From Stutzerimonas stutzeri KOS6 (GTDB taxonomy: Bacteria; Pseudomonadota; Gammaproteobacteria; Pseudomonadales; Pseudomonadaceae), in contig NZ_KK020675.1 in the NCBI RefSeq assembly GCF_000307775.2, forward strand, positions 230,531 through 294,530: 64,000 bases of DNA, written 5' to 3'. The number at the start of each line of letters is the position of its first letter. The first letter of the stretch is position 1. A program made the translations under genes and the position numbers. The notes under the pieces were generated by a model. The model saw nothing but the letters and a program-made list of their open reading frames with translations, was not told the DNA's origin and did no database searches. Positions 56,341-64,000 of this stretch are shown in pieces.

Positions 56341-57102
56341 TCAAATAGCCGTTGCCCCACCATCCACCGCCAGCGCATGGCCAGTGGTAAACGCAGCCCC
56401 ATCGCTGCACAGATAGAGCACCGCCGCCGCGATCTCCTCCACCTTGCCCACCCGTCCGACCGGATGCATCGCAGCGGCGAATTCGGCTTTGCGCGGGTCT
56501 GCCTCGTAGGCGCGACGGAACATGTCGGTATCGATAACCGCTGGGCAAACTGCATTCACGCGGATCTGCTTCTTGGCATACTCGATGGCCGCGGACTTGG
56601 TCAGGCCGATCACCGCATGCTTGGATGCCGCATAAATGCTCATTTTGGGCGCTGCGCCCAGCCCTGCGACCGACGCGGTATTGACGATCGCCCCACCGCC
56701 CTGAGCCAGCATGACCGGCAGTTGGTGTTTCATGCATAGCCAGACGCCTTTGACGTTGACCCCCATGATCGCGTCGAACTCGGCCTCGCTGCCCTCGGCC
56801 AGCCGGCCCTGCTCGATCTCGATGCCGGCGTTGTTGAACGCATAATCGAGTCGGCCGTAATGTGCCAGCGTCTGCTCGATCAGCGCCTTGACCTCCGCAT
56901 CACGCGTCACGTCGCAGCGCACGGCGATTGCCTCGCCGCCGGCCGCACGAATGCGCTCTGCGCCGTCACCAATACCCGCTTCGTCGATGTCCGCCAGCAC
57001 CACTTTCAGCCCCTGCTCGGCAAATGCCAGCACCGTGGCGCGACCGATGCCTGCCGCGGCGCCGGTAACCAGGGCGACCTGTCCAGAGAATGTCATGCTC
57101 AT
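56341..57102 (-). CDS. Short-chain dehydrogenase/reductase
   Basis: 253 aa classical SDR. Cofactor site TGAAAGIGRA (near 14-23) with acidic D at VVLADIDE suggesting NAD preference, NNAGIE near 90, catalytic Ser in NTASVAG, and YAASKH with catalytic Tyr and Lys. The end GHALAVDGGATAI is typical. Substrate unknown. It is divergent from the CurA-type reductase. Confidence 0.88.
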   Translation of the reverse strand: MSMTFSGQVALVTGAAAGIGRATVLAFAEQGLKVVLADIDEAGIGDGAERIRAAGGEAIAVRCDVTRDAEVKALIEQTLAHYGRLDYAFNNAGIEIEQGRLAEGSEAEFDAIMGVNVKGVWLCMKHQLPVMLAQGGGAIVNTASVAGLGAAPKMSIYAASKHAVIGLTKSAAIEYAKKQIRVNAVCPAVIDTDMFRRAYEADPRKAEFAAAMHPVGRVGKVEEIAAAVLYLCSDGAAFTTGHALAVDGGATAI

Positions 57103-57319
57103 GATTGTTCTTCCCGAAGAATTCGACTGACCCTGTGCCTATCAAATGACCACAAAGGGCTTCCCGGTCGAACTTATACCGCCATGCGTTCACCTATTTA
57201 ACTGCCGTTACGGTCATATCACCAAACTGGATGCCCATGCATTCCAGCCTGCTGACATACCTTGCAGCGCGGTGCTGGGCGGGCTAAACCAAACCTTTCG
57301 CAAACACGAGGCTGATTTC

Positions 57320-58324
57320 ATGACCCTGCTCAACCAGCAATTCCTGCTAGCCCAGCGACCGATCGGCGTGCCGACCCGGGAAACCTTCGACTACGTCGAG
57401 CAGCCGGTGAGCGAGCCTGGCCCCAATCAGATTCTGGTCAAGGTCGAGTATCTGTCCATCGACCCGGCGATGCGCGGCTGGATGAACGATGCCAAGTCCT
57501 ACATCCCGCCGGTGGGCATCGGCGAGGTGATGCGCGCATTGGGCGTGGGCAAGGTCATCGCCTCGCAGCACCCAGGATTCAAGGAAGGCGACTATGTGAA
57601 CGGCGCGCTGGGCGTGCAGGCGTACTACCTCGGCGAGCCGAAGGGTTTCTACAAGGTCGATCCGCAGCAGGCGCCTCTGCCTCGCTACCTGTCGGCGCTG
57701 GGCATGACCGGCATGACCGCCTACTTCGCGTTACTGGCGGTGGGCCAGCCCAAGGCAGGCGAGACCGTGGTGATCTCCGGCGCCGCCGGCGCGGTCGGCA
57801 GCGTTGCCGGGCAGATCGCGAAGATCAAAGGCTGTCGCGTGGTGGGCATCGCCGGCGGTGCGGACAAGTGCCGATTCCTGACCGAGAAGCTCGGCTTCGA
57901 TGGCGCCATCGACTACAAGAACGAGGACCTGGCGGCCGGCTTGAAGCGCGAATGCCCGAAAGGCGTGGACGTGTTCTTCGACAATGTCGGCGGTGACATC
58001 CTGGATACCGTGCTGCAACGCATCAGCGTCGGCGCACGGGTGGTGATCTGCGGCGCCATCAGCCAGTACAACAACAAGGAAGCGGTTAAAGGGCCATCCA
58101 ACTACCTGTCGCTGCTGGTCAACCGCGCGCGAATGGAAGGCATGGTGGTGACCGACTATGTCACGCGCTATCCCGAGGCGATGCGCGACATGGCCGAATG
58201 GCTCGCGAGCGGCCAGCTCAAGAGCAAGGAAGATATCATCGAAGGGCTGCAGACCTTCCCGGAGACGCTGATGAAGCTGTTCACCGGCGGCAACTTCGGC
58301 AAGCTGGTGCTCAAGGTCAGCTGA
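57320..58324 (+). CDS. NADP-dependent MDR-family oxidoreductase (CurA-like)
   Basis: 334 aa. The leukotriene B4 12-hydroxydehydrogenase/CurA branch of zinc-free MDR: YLSIDPAMRGWMNDAKSYIPPVGIGEVMRA (in parts) near 40-75, nucleotide site VISGAAGAVGSVAGQIAKIKG near 155-175, and CGAISQYNN. It should reduce alpha,beta-unsaturated carbonyls with NADPH. GAGG 8 bases before ATG 57320; the upstream frame lacks family residues. Confidence 0.9.
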   Translation: MTLLNQQFLLAQRPIGVPTRETFDYVEQPVSEPGPNQILVKVEYLSIDPAMRGWMNDAKSYIPPVGIGEVMRALGVGKVIASQHPGFKEGDYVNGALGVQAYYLGEPKGFYKVDPQQAPLPRYLSALGMTGMTAYFALLAVGQPKAGETVVISGAAGAVGSVAGQIAKIKGCRVVGIAGGADKCRFLTEKLGFDGAIDYKNEDLAAGLKRECPKGVDVFFDNVGGDILDTVLQRISVGARVVICGAISQYNNKEAVKGPSNYLSLLVNRARMEGMVVTDYVTRYPEAMRDMAEWLASGQLKSKEDIIEGLQTFPETLMKLFTGGNFGKLVLKVS

Positions 58325-58340
58325 GCAACTGCCCGCTGCG

Positions 58341-58372
58341 AAAAGGCTGAGCCGTGAGGCCCAGCCTTTTTT
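58341..58372. terminator. Bidirectional terminator between curA-like gene and pyrF
   Basis: AAAAGGCTG and CAGCCTTTTTT flank GCC-GTGA-GGC, giving a long stem with one mismatch, with A tract on one side and T tract on the other. It serves both converging genes. Confidence 0.85.
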
Positions 58373-58374
58373 CG

Positions 58375-59070
58375 TCATGCCAGCTCGGCCACCACGGCTG
58401 CCAGCGCTTGCGCCGGATCGGCTGCCTGCGCGATCGGCCGGCCGATCACCAGATAATCGGAGCCCGCAGCCATGGCCTGGGCGGGCGTGAGAATGCGTCG
58501 CTGATCGTCCTGTGCACTGCCGGCCGGACGGATTCCCGGAGTGACCAGCTGCAACGACGGGAACTGCGCCTTGAGCGGCACCGCTTCCTGCGCCGAACAG
58601 ACCAGCCCATCGAGTCCCGCCTGCGCGGCCAGACCGGCCAGCCGCAACACCTGCTCCTGCGGTGCGATATCCAGACCGATACCGGCGAGATCGGCCTGTT
58701 CCATGCTGGTGAGCACGGTGACGCCGATCAGCAGGGGGGCAGGCCCGACGACGCTTTCAAGCGTTTCGCGGCAGGCCGCCATCATCCGCAGGCCACCGGA
58801 GCAATGCACGTTGACCATCCATACACCCAGCTCGGCAGCGGCTTTCACCGCCATGGCCGTGGTGTTGGGGATGTCGTGAAACTTGAGATCGAGAAACACC
58901 TCGAAGCCCAGAGCCTGCAGAGCTTCGACCACCTCGGGCCCACACCGGGTAAACAGTTCCTTGCCGACCTTGACCCGGCACAACTGCGGATCGAGCCGCT
59001 GTGCCAATGCCAGGGCAGCATCGCGGGATGGGAAGTCGAGCGCTACGATAATCGGAGTCTGGCAGGTCAT
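58375..59070 (-). CDS. pyrF: Orotidine 5'-phosphate decarboxylase
   Basis: 231 aa. The catalytic Asp-Lys-Asp array lies in [13 protein letters not shown]; substrate-binding segments are [19 protein letters not shown] and YLVIGRPI. Makes UMP from OMP. GAGGA precedes ATG 59070 ([13 protein letters not shown]); the longer frame is not family sequence. Confidence 0.96.
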   Translation of the reverse strand: MTCQTPIIVALDFPSRDAALALAQRLDPQLCRVKVGKELFTRCGPEVVEALQALGFEVFLDLKFHDIPNTTAMAVKAAAELGVWMVNVHCSGGLRMMAACRETLESVVGPAPLLIGVTVLTSMEQADLAGIGLDIAPQEQVLRLAGLAAQAGLDGLVCSAQEAVPLKAQFPSLQLVTPGIRPAGSAQDDQRRILTPAQAMAAGSDYLVIGRPIAQAADPAQALAAVVAELA

Positions 59071-59247
59071 GACACGTCCTCGGAAAATTCGGCGCGCATT
59101 GTCGCAGAAAACTTGCCGCGCGACGAAAGCCCGCTCGCGAGGTCGAACGCTCCAGTCTGACGGCCACAGGTGACCGCTCCGGCGTCCCGACGTAAAGTGC
59201 ATACACCGCCCGTACCGAATCACTCAATCGCCCGCCTGGAGAAACGC

Positions 59248-59415
59248 ATGCCCTGGTATTTCTGGCTAATTCTGCTTGTCGCGCTGGGATCGATCGTCGG
59301 CAGCCTGCTGATGTTGCGCTCCACCGCGCGCAAGATCCCGCTGACCGATGAACAGAAAAAGCGTATCGCCCAACGCAATGCGGAGGCGGACGCACAGGAG
59401 TCACGGGACCGCTGA
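59248..59415 (+). CDS. DUF2897-type small membrane protein
   Basis: 55 aa. One membrane helix (MPWYFWLILLVALGSIVGSL) and a short cytosolic tail KIPLTDEQKKRIAQRNAEAD, the DUF2897 layout. Function unknown. GGAGAAA precedes ATG 59248; the in-frame ATG at 59170 overlaps the pyrF upstream region. Confidence 0.75.
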   Translation: MPWYFWLILLVALGSIVGSLLMLRSTARKIPLTDEQKKRIAQRNAEADAQESRDR

Positions 59416-59525
59416 CCGGCCACGCGCGTGGTGCTCGGTGCCGCGATCCGGTACCGCTAGTACCAGCGGTAGTGGTGCTATGCCAGTGCAAACGCGATCA
59501 TTGCAGTTCTGGCAAGGACTCTCTC

Positions 59526-62090
59526 ATGCGAACTCCCCCTCTCTATGGCCCGGCAAAGCCGAAGGCCAGAACCATTTTCGCCCGCCGCATCCTCCCGGGC
59601 ATGGTCGCGCTGCTGGTCGTTGCGCTGCTGGTTGCCGCTGTCGCGGTGATTCATATCGCCCGGCGAATCGATCAGGATGCCCTGCAACAGAGTCGGTTCC
59701 TCGTTGGCAAGGCATTGCAGTCGCAGCATGAGTGGATGACCCGCTCCATCGCCGACTACGCCTTCTGGGGCGATGCCTATGTGCACCTCAACAGGCGGGT
59801 GGACCTCGACTGGGCCTACGAACAGGCCAACATGGGGCCCTCGCTTTACAAGGACTTCGGCTATGACGCCGTGCTGCTGATTAGCCCTGCTGGCGAAACC
59901 GCCTACTCGGTGGTGCACGGGCAGCTGCAGCCCATCGAAGCCTTTGAATACCTGCAACATGGATTGCCAGAGCTGCTTGCACGGGCGCGCGAGGCGGTGG
60001 AAGAGGAAGCCGGCGTATCCGCCCTGCTCTGGGCCGAAGGCCAACCGGCGCTGGTGGCAGCCGCGGTATTGACCAGCGGTGGCACCGACATCGAAGAGGA
60101 CCGCGGGCCGGCCTCCATTCTTCTGTTCGTCGACCAACTGGATGCCGAGCGGCTCGAGGCAATCGGCGAGCAATATGCGATCGCGCAGTTGCGCCAGACC
60201 AGCGAACCAGTTGCGCAGGATGCCCCCTACGCTCAGCTTTCCATGGAGGACGGCACCGCCGTTCGCCTTACCTGGCAGGCTGCACAACCCGGACGACTGA
60301 TGCTATGGATCACATTGCCAACCCTTGCCGCAGTGGCACTTGGACTGGCACTGCTTGCCTGTTTGCTGATCCGCCAAGCGTTGCGCGCCATGCAATTGCT
60401 GGATGCGAGCTATACGAGGCTTGCCGCCAGCCGCAGTGCACTGGCAGCCAGCGAGGAGCGTTTCCGCGATGTCGCCGAGGCCGCCTCGGACTGGATCTGG
60501 GAAACCGACGAGCAGACGCACCTTACCTTCCTGTCCAGTCGGTTTCGCCAGATTACTGGCCATGAAACCCAGCAGTGGCTGGGCCGCCCTCTGCTGGAAC
60601 TGCTGATTTGCGACAGCGCCGCCATACGGAACTGGCTCGAGGCGCCGCAAACAGCGCCGCTGCGCAGCAGCTACCGTGCCGCCGATGGCGGCGAGCGTGT
60701 TTGCCGCCTGGCTGCACGCGCCATCCAGCGAGATGGCAAGCTGCTCGGCTATCGGGGCACCGCCAGCGACATTACCGAAGAAACGCAGGCCCAGGCCAGG
60801 GTCCAGTACCTTTCCCAGCACGACGCACTGACCGGTCTCCCCAATCGCAGCCACCTGCGTGACTACCTCGAACAACACATCGCCTCGCTGCGCAGCGGCT
60901 CGATACTCACACTGCTTTATATCGACCTCGATCGCTTCAAGCCGGTAAATGACACACTCGGCCATGCCGCTGGCGACGAACTGCTGATCGGCGTGGCGGC
61001 CCGCTTGCGTCAATGCACTCGCGATGGTGATCTGGTGGCGCGCCTGGGTGGCGATGAATTTGTCGTGGCGCTTCAGCGTATGCATACGGATATCGATATA
61101 GACCGGCTGTGCACTCGGATCATCGAAGAGCTCAGCGCGCCCTTCGCCTACCAGAACCAGCAGATTGCCATCGGCACCAGTATCGGCGTGGCACGGGCCC
61201 CGACAGATGCCACCCGGGCCGACGAATTGCTGCGCTGTGCCGACATCGCCCTCTACCAGGCCAAGGGTGCCGGCCGTGGCACTTGGCGCGCCTATGGCCG
61301 CGAAATGGACCAGCGCCTGCACGAATATCTTCGCCGCGAAGAAGAATTGCGGGTCGCCATCGCCGAGCGACAACTGGAAGTGCACTACCAGCCGCGCTAT
61401 CGGAGTCAGGGCATGCAAATCATCGGGGCCGAAGCCCTGCTACGCTGGCAGCATCCCGAACGCGGCATGCTGCTGCCCGAGTTCTTCATACCGCTCGCCG
61501 AAAAAACCGGCCTGATCCTCCCGCTCGGCCGCTGGGTATTGCATCAGGCCTGTCGACAGGCTGCCAGATGGCCGGCCGATACGATCGTGTCGGTCAATCT
61601 GTCGCCGCTGCAACTGCATGATGGCAGGCTGCTGGAGGAAATAACCCAGGCGCTGAACGAGAACGGGCTGCCTGGCGAGCGACTGGAACTGGAAATCACC
61701 GAAAGCGCCTTGCTGGAAGAAACCCAGAGCACACTGGCGCTGCTGAAACGCATCAAGGCGCTCGGCGTGCGGCTCGCCGTCGATGACTTCGGCACGGGCT
61801 ACTCGTCGCTCACCAGTCTGCGTCACTACCCCTTCGACGTGATCAAGATCGACGACAGCTTCGTTGCCGGTATCGGCCAGTCGATGGAAGATCATTCGAT
61901 TGTGCGCGCACTGATCGAGCTGGCCCGCGGGCTACGGATGCGCGTGACAGCCGAGGGCGTGGAAACCGCGGAGCAGCTGCGCCTGTTGAGAGACGACGGT
62001 TGTACCGAAGTCCAGGGCTTTCACATGAGCCATCCGCTGCCCGCCGAAGAGCTGCACGATCTGCTGACCCGGACAGTTGCGCAGCATTGA
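59526..62090 (+). CDS. Membrane diguanylate cyclase/phosphodiesterase (CHASE4-PAS-GGDEF-EAL)
   Basis: 854 aa. Two membrane helices (about 23-47 and 262-284) flank a periplasmic CHASE4 sensor (WMTRSIADYAFWGDAYVHLN). A PAS domain (FRDVAEAASDWIWETDEQT) leads to GGDEF (LGGDEFVVAL; the motif is intact) and EAL (AEALLRW, with NLSPLQL, LELEITESALLE and VDDFGTGYSSL intact). It can make or break c-di-GMP, a signal read by FleQ in this window. AAGGA lies 7 bases before ATG 59526. Confidence 0.93.
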   Translation: MRTPPLYGPAKPKARTIFARRILPGMVALLVVALLVAAVAVIHIARRIDQDALQQSRFLVGKALQSQHEWMTRSIADYAFWGDAYVHLNRRVDLDWAYEQANMGPSLYKDFGYDAVLLISPAGETAYSVVHGQLQPIEAFEYLQHGLPELLARAREAVEEEAGVSALLWAEGQPALVAAAVLTSGGTDIEEDRGPASILLFVDQLDAERLEAIGEQYAIAQLRQTSEPVAQDAPYAQLSMEDGTAVRLTWQAAQPGRLMLWITLPTLAAVALGLALLACLLIRQALRAMQLLDASYTRLAASRSALAASEERFRDVAEAASDWIWETDEQTHLTFLSSRFRQITGHETQQWLGRPLLELLICDSAAIRNWLEAPQTAPLRSSYRAADGGERVCRLAARAIQRDGKLLGYRGTASDITEETQAQARVQYLSQHDALTGLPNRSHLRDYLEQHIASLRSGSILTLLYIDLDRFKPVNDTLGHAAGDELLIGVAARLRQCTRDGDLVARLGGDEFVVALQRMHTDIDIDRLCTRIIEELSAPFAYQNQQIAIGTSIGVARAPTDATRADELLRCADIALYQAKGAGRGTWRAYGREMDQRLHEYLRREEELRVAIAERQLEVHYQPRYRSQGMQIIGAEALLRWQHPERGMLLPEFFIPLAEKTGLILPLGRWVLHQACRQAARWPADTIVSVNLSPLQLHDGRLLEEITQALNENGLPGERLELEITESALLEETQSTLALLKRIKALGVRLAVDDFGTGYSSLTSLRHYPFDVIKIDDSFVAGIGQSMEDHSIVRALIELARGLRMRVTAEGVETAEQLRLLRDDGCTEVQGFHMSHPLPAEELHDLLTRTVAQH

Positions 62091-62101
62091 GACTGCTCGC
62101 C

Positions 62102-62272
62102 TCAGCGCTTGAATTCGAAACGGATTTCGGCGCCCTCGATAAGCGCCTCATCTTCATCTTCGCCGGAAATCAGCCTGCCGCCGCCCCGAAAAGCGGGGCC
62201 AACAGCTGGCTTGCCTGCGCACCGGCTGCGGACGCCAACTGCTCGCCCGGCCCATCCGCCAAGCAGGATCAC
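62102..62272 (-). CDS. Possible small membrane protein with no clear start
   Basis: The frame is open from a TAA at 62315-62317 to a TGA at 62102, ending GEDEDEALIEGAEIRFEFKR, which looks coded. Before it stands a hydrophobic run AVVIVVILLGGWAG. No ATG exists in frame; only the GTG at 62272, which would cut the helix. An ATG at 62301 with AAAGG upstream is out of frame by one base, and joining it with one base lost near 62275 would give a whole helix. It may be a frameshifted gene or chance. Confidence 0.35.
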   Translation of the reverse strand: MILLGGWAGRAVGVRSRCAGKPAVGPAFRGGGRLISGEDEDEALIEGAEIRFEFKR

Positions 62273-62337
62273 GACAATAACAACAGCGGCGACCTGCGCA
62301 TCTGGATCGAGCCTTTACCGGTTGCCAGTCAGAGCCG

Positions 62338-63774
62338 CTATTGTGCGTCCCGACACAGCTCCGATGCCAGTTGCCCGAGTGTACGCAGCGCCCATTCGGT
62401 CTCGTGATTCCATCGCAGCCCGCAATTGAGCCGGATGCAATGGTTGAATTGCTCGGTGTTACTGAAGATCAGTCCCGGCGCGATACTGATCCCTTGAGCC
62501 AGCGCCTGTACGTGCAATTCCTGGGTATTGACCCGAACCGGCAGGCTGACCCACAGGATGAAGTTGCCCTTGGGCCTGGTCATCTGCGTGCCCTCGGGAA
62601 AGTAGCGCTGCACTGCCAGCTGGAAGGCGCTGAGGTTTTTCCGGTATTCCTGTCGTATCGCGCGCAGATGCCGGTCGTAGCCGCCGTTCTCCAGGTACGC
62701 CGCCACCGCCATCTGGGTGACACTGCACGCTGAGTGGGTACTGAACGTCTGCAGACGCTCGATCTCTGGCTGATGCCGGCCCGCGACGATCCAGCCGATA
62801 CGAACGCCGGGCGACAGGGTCTTGGAGAAGCTTGAGCAATAGATGACACGGCCGTCCTTGTCGTTGGACTTGAGCGCCTTGTACTGATCCTGATCCTGGT
62901 CGAACATCAGCTCGCCGTAGATATCGTCTTCGACGATCTGGATGTCGAACCGCGCCGCCAGACCCAGCAGCTGCTTCTGACGGTGATCAGGCATGCTGAC
63001 ACCCAGCGGATTACTCAGGCGCGCCGTCAGAACCAGAGCCTTGATCGGCCATTGCCCGGCAGCCAACTGCAATGCCTCCAGACTCATCCCGGTATCGGGA
63101 TCGCTGGGTATCTCGATGACCTTCAGGCCCAGCAGATCAGCGAGCTGCAGTAGTCCGTAATATGTCGGTGACTCGGCCGCGATCAGATCGCCCGGCTTGG
63201 TCAGTACGCGCAGCGCCATCTGCAGCGCGTCTACACAACCGTGGGTGATGACGATTTCGTCTGGATCGACCACCACTCCGGCATCGCGCATGCGAATCGC
63301 CACCTGACGCCGCAATGGTTCGTAGCCCGGACTGAACATGTAGCTGAACGCTCTGGGGCTCTGGAAGCGCGTGACCTTGGCAAGCTGCTGGTGCAAGGCA
63401 CGCACTGGCAGGTAGTCGACGTGCGGAACTGCCGCCCCCAGGGGAATCAGCCCTTCGCGGCGAGACTCGCCGAGCACCTGGTTGATGATGCTGCCACGGG
63501 TAACCAGCGTTGGCCGCTCGACTTGCGCGATATCTGGCGTTGGCGCCGTGAGCACTGGCGTCTGGTGAACATAGAAGCCAGACTGCGGGCGCGCACGGAT
63601 CATGCCCTGGTCTTCGAGGTTGGCATAGGCCTGCAAGACCGTCGCATGGCTGACACTCAGCTGACGGCTCATCTTGCGCACCGAAGGAACGCGTTCGCCA
63701 GGTCGATAGACGCCGCGCCGGATATCCTCGGCGAGCTGCTGGGCAATACGCTGATAGAGCAACAGATTGGTCAT
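62338..63774 (-). CDS. MocR-family (GntR-aminotransferase) transcriptional regulator
   Basis: 478 aa. N-terminal winged helix (LAEDIRRGVYRPGERVPSVRKMSRQLSVSHATVLQAYANLE in parts, 12-65) and a class I aminotransferase-like domain with PLP Lys in YCSSFSKTLSPGVRIGW. Such proteins sense PLP or amino compounds. The target is unknown; the divergent neighbour is outside. GGAGACC precedes ATG 63774; the longer frame reaches 63831 without need. Confidence 0.9.
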   Translation of the reverse strand: MTNLLLYQRIAQQLAEDIRRGVYRPGERVPSVRKMSRQLSVSHATVLQAYANLEDQGMIRARPQSGFYVHQTPVLTAPTPDIAQVERPTLVTRGSIINQVLGESRREGLIPLGAAVPHVDYLPVRALHQQLAKVTRFQSPRAFSYMFSPGYEPLRRQVAIRMRDAGVVVDPDEIVITHGCVDALQMALRVLTKPGDLIAAESPTYYGLLQLADLLGLKVIEIPSDPDTGMSLEALQLAAGQWPIKALVLTARLSNPLGVSMPDHRQKQLLGLAARFDIQIVEDDIYGELMFDQDQDQYKALKSNDKDGRVIYCSSFSKTLSPGVRIGWIVAGRHQPEIERLQTFSTHSACSVTQMAVAAYLENGGYDRHLRAIRQEYRKNLSAFQLAVQRYFPEGTQMTRPKGNFILWVSLPVRVNTQELHVQALAQGISIAPGLIFSNTEQFNHCIRLNCGLRWNHETEWALRTLGQLASELCRDAQ

Positions 63775-63884
63775 TTCGCCGGTCTCCCGCCAACTGAACC
63801 GTAACAGTAGCGCACAGAAGCGAGAGCGCACCGATACAGTTGCGCAGCATGTGGACGAAACAGTCTATCGAGCGCCCGTATGCC

Positions 63885-64000
63885 TCAGCGATCGGGCCCG
63901 AGGTTGCCCTCTCTGTCGGAGAACAGGATTTCGACCCGACGATTCTGCGCACGACCACGGGCTGAAGCGTTTTCGGCAACCGGGAACTGCTCACCATAAC
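63885..64000 (-). CDS. OmpA-family outer membrane protein, C-terminus only
   Basis: 38 codons ending in TGA, cut by the window end. YGEQFPVAENASARGRAQNR followed by RVEILFSD is the peptidoglycan-binding end of an OmpA-like domain. The rest lies right of the window. Confidence 0.75.
   Translation of the reverse strand, partial: YGEQFPVAENASARGRAQNRRVEILFSDREGNLGPDR

Overview
The window looks like a chromosome segment of a high-GC gammaproteobacterium of the Pseudomonas lineage, most likely the P. stutzeri group (Stutzerimonas). I infer this from the proteins and gene order: polar-flagellum regulators FleQ/FleS/FleR/FleN, a flhA-flhF-fleN-fliA-cheYZAB-motCD-parC-parP-cheW block, a ccmABCDEFGHI operon beside it, and HptB-pathway genes between fliJ and fliK. 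No database search was possible.

Layout. 1-1680: the edge of an integrated element, a P4-type tyrosine integrase cut by the window start, lying against a tRNA-Glu/tRNA-Gly pair with its own promoter. 1.8-9.5 kb: housekeeping genes on both strands (glutathione S-transferase, DUF815 ATPase, glutathione peroxidase, msrB, alaA, htpX, a DUF2959 lipoprotein, tpm). 9.6-14.4 kb: fleR, fleS, fleQ and fliT on the minus strand, with an AT-rich gap upstream of fleQ that holds a possible 47-aa ORF. 14.6-22.0 kb: cytochrome c maturation operon ccmA to ccmI plus a proline-rich lipoprotein. 22.2-24.4 kb: a divergent fliK-like/flhB-C-terminus-like pair and an exported rhodanese protein.

24.6-54.8 kb is the flagellar and chemotaxis supercluster, all minus strand except a plus-strand sodC. 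In transcription order: fliE-F-G-H-I-J; hsbA-hsbR-hptB; fliK; fliL-M-N-O-P-Q-R-flhB; (sodC); flhA-flhF-fleN-fliA-cheY-cheZ-cheA-cheB-motC-motD-parC-parP-cheW-DUF2802. Sigma-54 type promoters (GG-N10-GC) are visible before fliE, fliK, fliL, flhA and fleS, and a sigma-28 type promoter before fliT. This fits a cascade in which FleQ with RpoN drives fleSR and basal-body operons, while FliA and FleN are made from the flhA operon.

55-64 kb: BenE-type transporter, short-chain dehydrogenase, CurA-type reductase, pyrF, a DUF2897 peptide, a CHASE4-PAS-GGDEF-EAL protein, a MocR-type regulator and the C-terminus of an OmpA-like protein.

Main oddities: a frameshift in the kinase domain of hsbR; three copies of an acidic helix-like motif in CheA; an extra FliK/FlhB-tail pair away from the export genes; fleQSR split from fliE by about 40 kb with ccm between; and att-like repeats beside the integrase. 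I see no CRISPR array, toxin-antitoxin pair or clearly new multi-gene system.
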